This document shows, one piece after another, positions 61,872 through 64,000 of a stretch of DNA of 64,000 nucleotides. Position 1 is the stretch's first letter; each line of letters starts with the position of its first letter. Source of the DNA: an uncultured Opitutia bacterium (GTDB lineage Bacteria > Verrucomicrobiota > Verrucomicrobiia > Opitutales > Opitutaceae); the NCBI GenBank assembly GCA_903834135.1, contig CAILHZ010000016.1, positions 607,278-671,277 on the forward strand. The letters run 5' to 3'. The position numbers were made by a program, and so were the translations under genes. Below the pieces are notes generated by a model. The model saw nothing but the letters and a program-made list of their open reading frames with translations. It was not told the origin of the DNA and made no database searches.

Positions 61872-61966
61872 ATATTCTAGTCTTAGATTCTATATAATAG
61901 GATTATCATATAATAGATTAGTGTTTATTTAATTAATAATGAAACACTTTCCATCCAAACGGTAAG

Positions 61967-63409
61967 TTACTTTCTCGAATTAGCGTAGGTAATCATTTGA
62001 TCAAGTGCTGTTTCAAGTAAATCTACGCAATTTGATGTTGTATATTTGAATGAATAATTCTGCCCAATTTTAGCAATCTCTGCAGCTTTAAGCTGATGGT
62101 TATGTGCCCAAATCAGTTTTTGTGATAAATCGTATGCATCATTCTTTTTGAATATTAGAGCATTATTTTTATCAGATAATAACTCTATAGAACCTTTTGT
62201 ATCGCTACTAATTACAAGTAAACCAGCAGCCATTGCTTCTACCTGACTTTTCCCAAAGGGTTCTTCGAAGACACTGGGAAATACAAGAGTATTACTTGAT
62301 GCATATAACTTAGACAACTCATCAATACTTAGAAATCCAATAAAGTTAACATAATCTGAAATCTTATTTACGTGAGCAATTAATTTAAGATTTTCAAGAT
62401 ACGAATCACTTAAAGTGTCTCCAGCAAAATTGCATTCAAAAGGTATATTCATATGTTTAAGATATACGAGAGCCTCCAATAATATATGTGCTCCTTTAAA
62501 TGGAAGAATTAAACCTGAATAAACAATTTTTAACGTTTCTCGGTTAGGTGGATAATACCTGTAATAATAATGCAAAGGAGATCCTGGAGGTATTACTAGG
62601 TATTTTTTGAATTTATACCCATTGTTGCGTAAAACATCATTTACCCACTTGCTGCATGCAGCCATCCAATAAATTGCAGAAGTGGGTGTTTCATTGGGTT
62701 CAGATCCAGTAAAACTATTACCTAATCTATGTAATACAGGTATATTTAAATCAGTGAGTTTTTTAATAAATAAATTACCTAAAAAATCTAGATTCCCCAC
62801 AATTACGATGTCTGGACAAAATTCTTTAACTTCATCTAAAACAGTTTGTTCATTGTAGGTAGCAATTTGATGTCTTTTTTCAATCGATGGTTCAGCTACA
62901 GCAGCTCCATCAATCCAGTCTCCAAACAGTTTTAATGAGCGATTAACATTGATTTCAAATTTTTTATGAAATTCTTGATGCTTGCGTTTTAGTTTTGGGG
63001 TATCTGAAGTTATAACGCGTACTCTATGTCCACGTGTTAGTAATTCTTCACTAAACTCAAACATAGTTCGACCAAATCCGCCTAACTTTTGTGGAGGGAA
63101 AATATTTGTTATGATCAAAATGCTTCGAGGGCTAATAGACTTTTTAGCTAATACCAACCCCGCTCTATTTTTATATATTGTTAATTGATTTAAATCTAAG
63201 TCTATCTGCAGTTCTAACTCAGTAATCTTTTCATTTAGGAATCCATTATTTGAGTCTAAACGAGTTAATTCTGATGCAGTGATATATGCCTGCGTAATAT
63301 TACCAGAAGCTACCTGCTCTTTTGCTAAGTCTACATATGCGGCAATATTGTTTCGTTCTTTAGTTACAGATAAGTAATGCCTTGGATGATTTACCTTACT
63401 TTTAGACAT
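61967..63409 (-). CDS. Family 4 glycosyltransferase with N-terminal TPR-like segment
   Basis: A 480-residue GT-B enzyme. Residues about 15-75 form a helical, TPR-like segment (AAYVDLAKEQVASGNITQAY). The glycosyltransferase part starts at about 93 (SILIITNIFPPQKLGGFGR) and ends with the donor-site block FPSVFEEPFGKSQVEAMAAG (E-x7-E). It should add a sugar from a nucleotide donor to a surface polymer or lipid. It is monocistronic on this strand. Confidence 0.9.
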   Translation of the reverse strand: MSKSKVNHPRHYLSVTKERNNIAAYVDLAKEQVASGNITQAYITASELTRLDSNNGFLNEKITELELQIDLDLNQLTIYKNRAGLVLAKKSISPRSILIITNIFPPQKLGGFGRTMFEFSEELLTRGHRVRVITSDTPKLKRKHQEFHKKFEINVNRSLKLFGDWIDGAAVAEPSIEKRHQIATYNEQTVLDEVKEFCPDIVIVGNLDFLGNLFIKKLTDLNIPVLHRLGNSFTGSEPNETPTSAIYWMAACSKWVNDVLRNNGYKFKKYLVIPPGSPLHYYYRYYPPNRETLKIVYSGLILPFKGAHILLEALVYLKHMNIPFECNFAGDTLSDSYLENLKLIAHVNKISDYVNFIGFLSIDELSKLYASSNTLVFPSVFEEPFGKSQVEAMAAGLLVISSDTKGSIELLSDKNNALIFKKNDAYDLSQKLIWAHNHQLKAAEIAKIGQNYSFKYTTSNCVDLLETALDQMITYANSRK

Positions 63410-63923
63410 GTACTCATCAAATTAAACTAAATATAAAAGAAAGTAAAGGTATGTAGTATTACTGGCATTTTTATCTAGATAAGTAGCGCGTTTTTTAAAA
63501 CCAACGTGCTGAAAACGTAAGCTATGAAATCGTAGCATTACATTCTTGTTTCTTTACGAAGATTGACTGCACTACGCATATTAGACGTATTCACTAATAA
63601 TAATTATGTAATGTTACGTAGTAGTGGTACTTATGTTCCCCTGATGTCTATTGTGTGCCTAAATATGTGATTGCGTAGAGAGTTGAAACATCTTGTTGTT
63701 ATTAACGTAATTTATAAACTTTTATAAGCATTGAATAAGAATAAACGCTATATAATTAGCGAAACCGGCATAGTAACACTCGTCTCGAAAACTGATTTAA
63801 CTCCAGCCAAGATAATCGAGGGAAAAGATGCGGCCAAAGTCGGTAAAAAGAAAAGGGTTTTTCCTAGCTGAGTGGGCTTAAAGAGAGATTTTTGAGTAAT
63901 ACTTTATAAAGATTATCACGACG
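63410..63923. other. Intergenic region, 514 bases, no convincing gene
   Basis: AT-rich up to about 63730, with no recognisable structure. A 46-codon TTG-started frame on the plus strand (63731-63871) would encode a basic peptide ending in KVGKKKRVFPS; nothing supports it beyond the open frame. The DNA becomes GC-richer after about 63920. Confidence 0.5.
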
Positions 63924-64000
63924 ATGATTCCAACGCCATTGGCTTTCGAGGAGGTGGCCCAAGAAGTGAGCTTTGCGCAAGCCACGCATCTTGGCCATAC
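63924..64000 (+). CDS. Start of a possible transposase, cut off by window end
   Basis: An ATG at 63924 opens a frame that runs off the end: MIPTPLAFEEVAQEVSFAQA then THLGH. The base composition (roughly 57% GC) differs from the AT-rich sequence before it. The pattern, with a helical N-terminus leading to a Phe-Ala and Leu-Gly motif, is reminiscent of IS4/Tn5-type transposase N-termini, but 25 residues are too few for a firm call. No terminal inverted repeat can be assigned, because the other end lies outside the window. Confidence 0.35.
   Translation, partial: MIPTPLAFEEVAQEVSFAQATHLGH

Noticed and set aside
63731..63871. 46-codon small gene starting at TTG
   Set aside because: No family, start signal or conservation can be shown; it is recorded only within the intergenic region.
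1..64000. CRISPR array or defence island
   Set aside because: No regularly spaced direct repeats, Cas, restriction-modification or toxin-antitoxin genes were recognised.

Overview
This window is chromosomal DNA from a low-to-moderate GC Gram-negative bacterium, most likely a member of the PVC superphylum and probably Verrucomicrobiota. The inference rests on gene families rather than on a marker gene: ThuA and PVC-type dehydrogenase fusions, DUF1080, DUF5069, DUF6807 (called PmoA), DUF1800, NamZ/DUF1343, several Gfo/Idh/MocA oxidoreductases with export signals, and a glycine-rich RRM protein. Coding density is high. Many starts lack a clear Shine-Dalgarno sequence, and several neighbouring genes overlap by 4 bases. 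No rRNA, CRISPR array, prophage or complete insertion sequence was seen. There is one tRNA (Glu, TTC).

Layout. 1-6.8 kb: the end of a CstA-type transporter, a SIS-domain protein, an RlmI-like methyltransferase, an overlapping DUF6807/Gfo-Idh pair and uracil phosphoribosyltransferase. 6.9-12.1 kb: a reverse-strand run of malQ, a small membrane protein, a DUF5069-gluconokinase fusion and a penicillin-acylase-type hydrolase. 12.2-14.7 kb: DUF3016 lipoprotein, RRM protein, Fe-S uracil-DNA glycosylase and FKBP. 14.7-23.4 kb (reverse strand): lipoprotein, MarC, Dus, a TMTC-like membrane/TPR protein, a three-gene ABC exporter and an MFS carrier. 23.6-29.2 kb: CBS protein, an unknown protein, a large ThuA/dehydrogenase/HEAT/blue-copper fusion, a Gfo/Idh protein and tRNA-Glu. 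29.3-36.6 kb: a second TMTC-like protein, a two-domain DUF1080 protein, a nucleoside-symporter-type MFS and two Gfo/Idh proteins. 36.6-40.4 kb (reverse strand): ceramidase-like hydrolase, sodium:solute symporter and the second SIS protein. 40.5-48.6 kb: DUF1800, XylFGH-type sugar ABC importer, SDR and Kup. 48.7-53.7 kb: outer-membrane protein, metallophosphoesterase, an unknown protein, and divergent purine permease and NUP-family genes. 53.8-64 kb: cupin, two overlapping unknown secreted proteins, NamZ, GNAT, two glycosyltransferases, two stand-alone receiver proteins and a SnoaL-like secreted protein. The last 80 bases are GC-richer and may be the start of a transposase.

How the genes may work together. 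The central part (about 25-40 kb) looks like a carbohydrate-scavenging neighbourhood: exported and cytoplasmic Gfo/Idh oxidoreductases, a DUF1080 protein (a family that includes 3-keto-glycoside hydrolases/lyases), sugar-phosphate-type SIS proteins and several carriers. This fits oxidation-dependent breakdown of glycosides. MalQ, a gluconokinase domain, XylFGH and NamZ add alpha-glucan, gluconate, pentose and muropeptide-sugar capacities. Functions are family-level inferences; substrates are not determined by the sequence alone. The best candidates for undescribed biology are the dehydrogenase fusion ending in an azurin-like copper site, the overlapping gene pair at 54.5-57.0 kb, the DUF5069-gluconokinase fusion, and the paired SIS/transporter modules.
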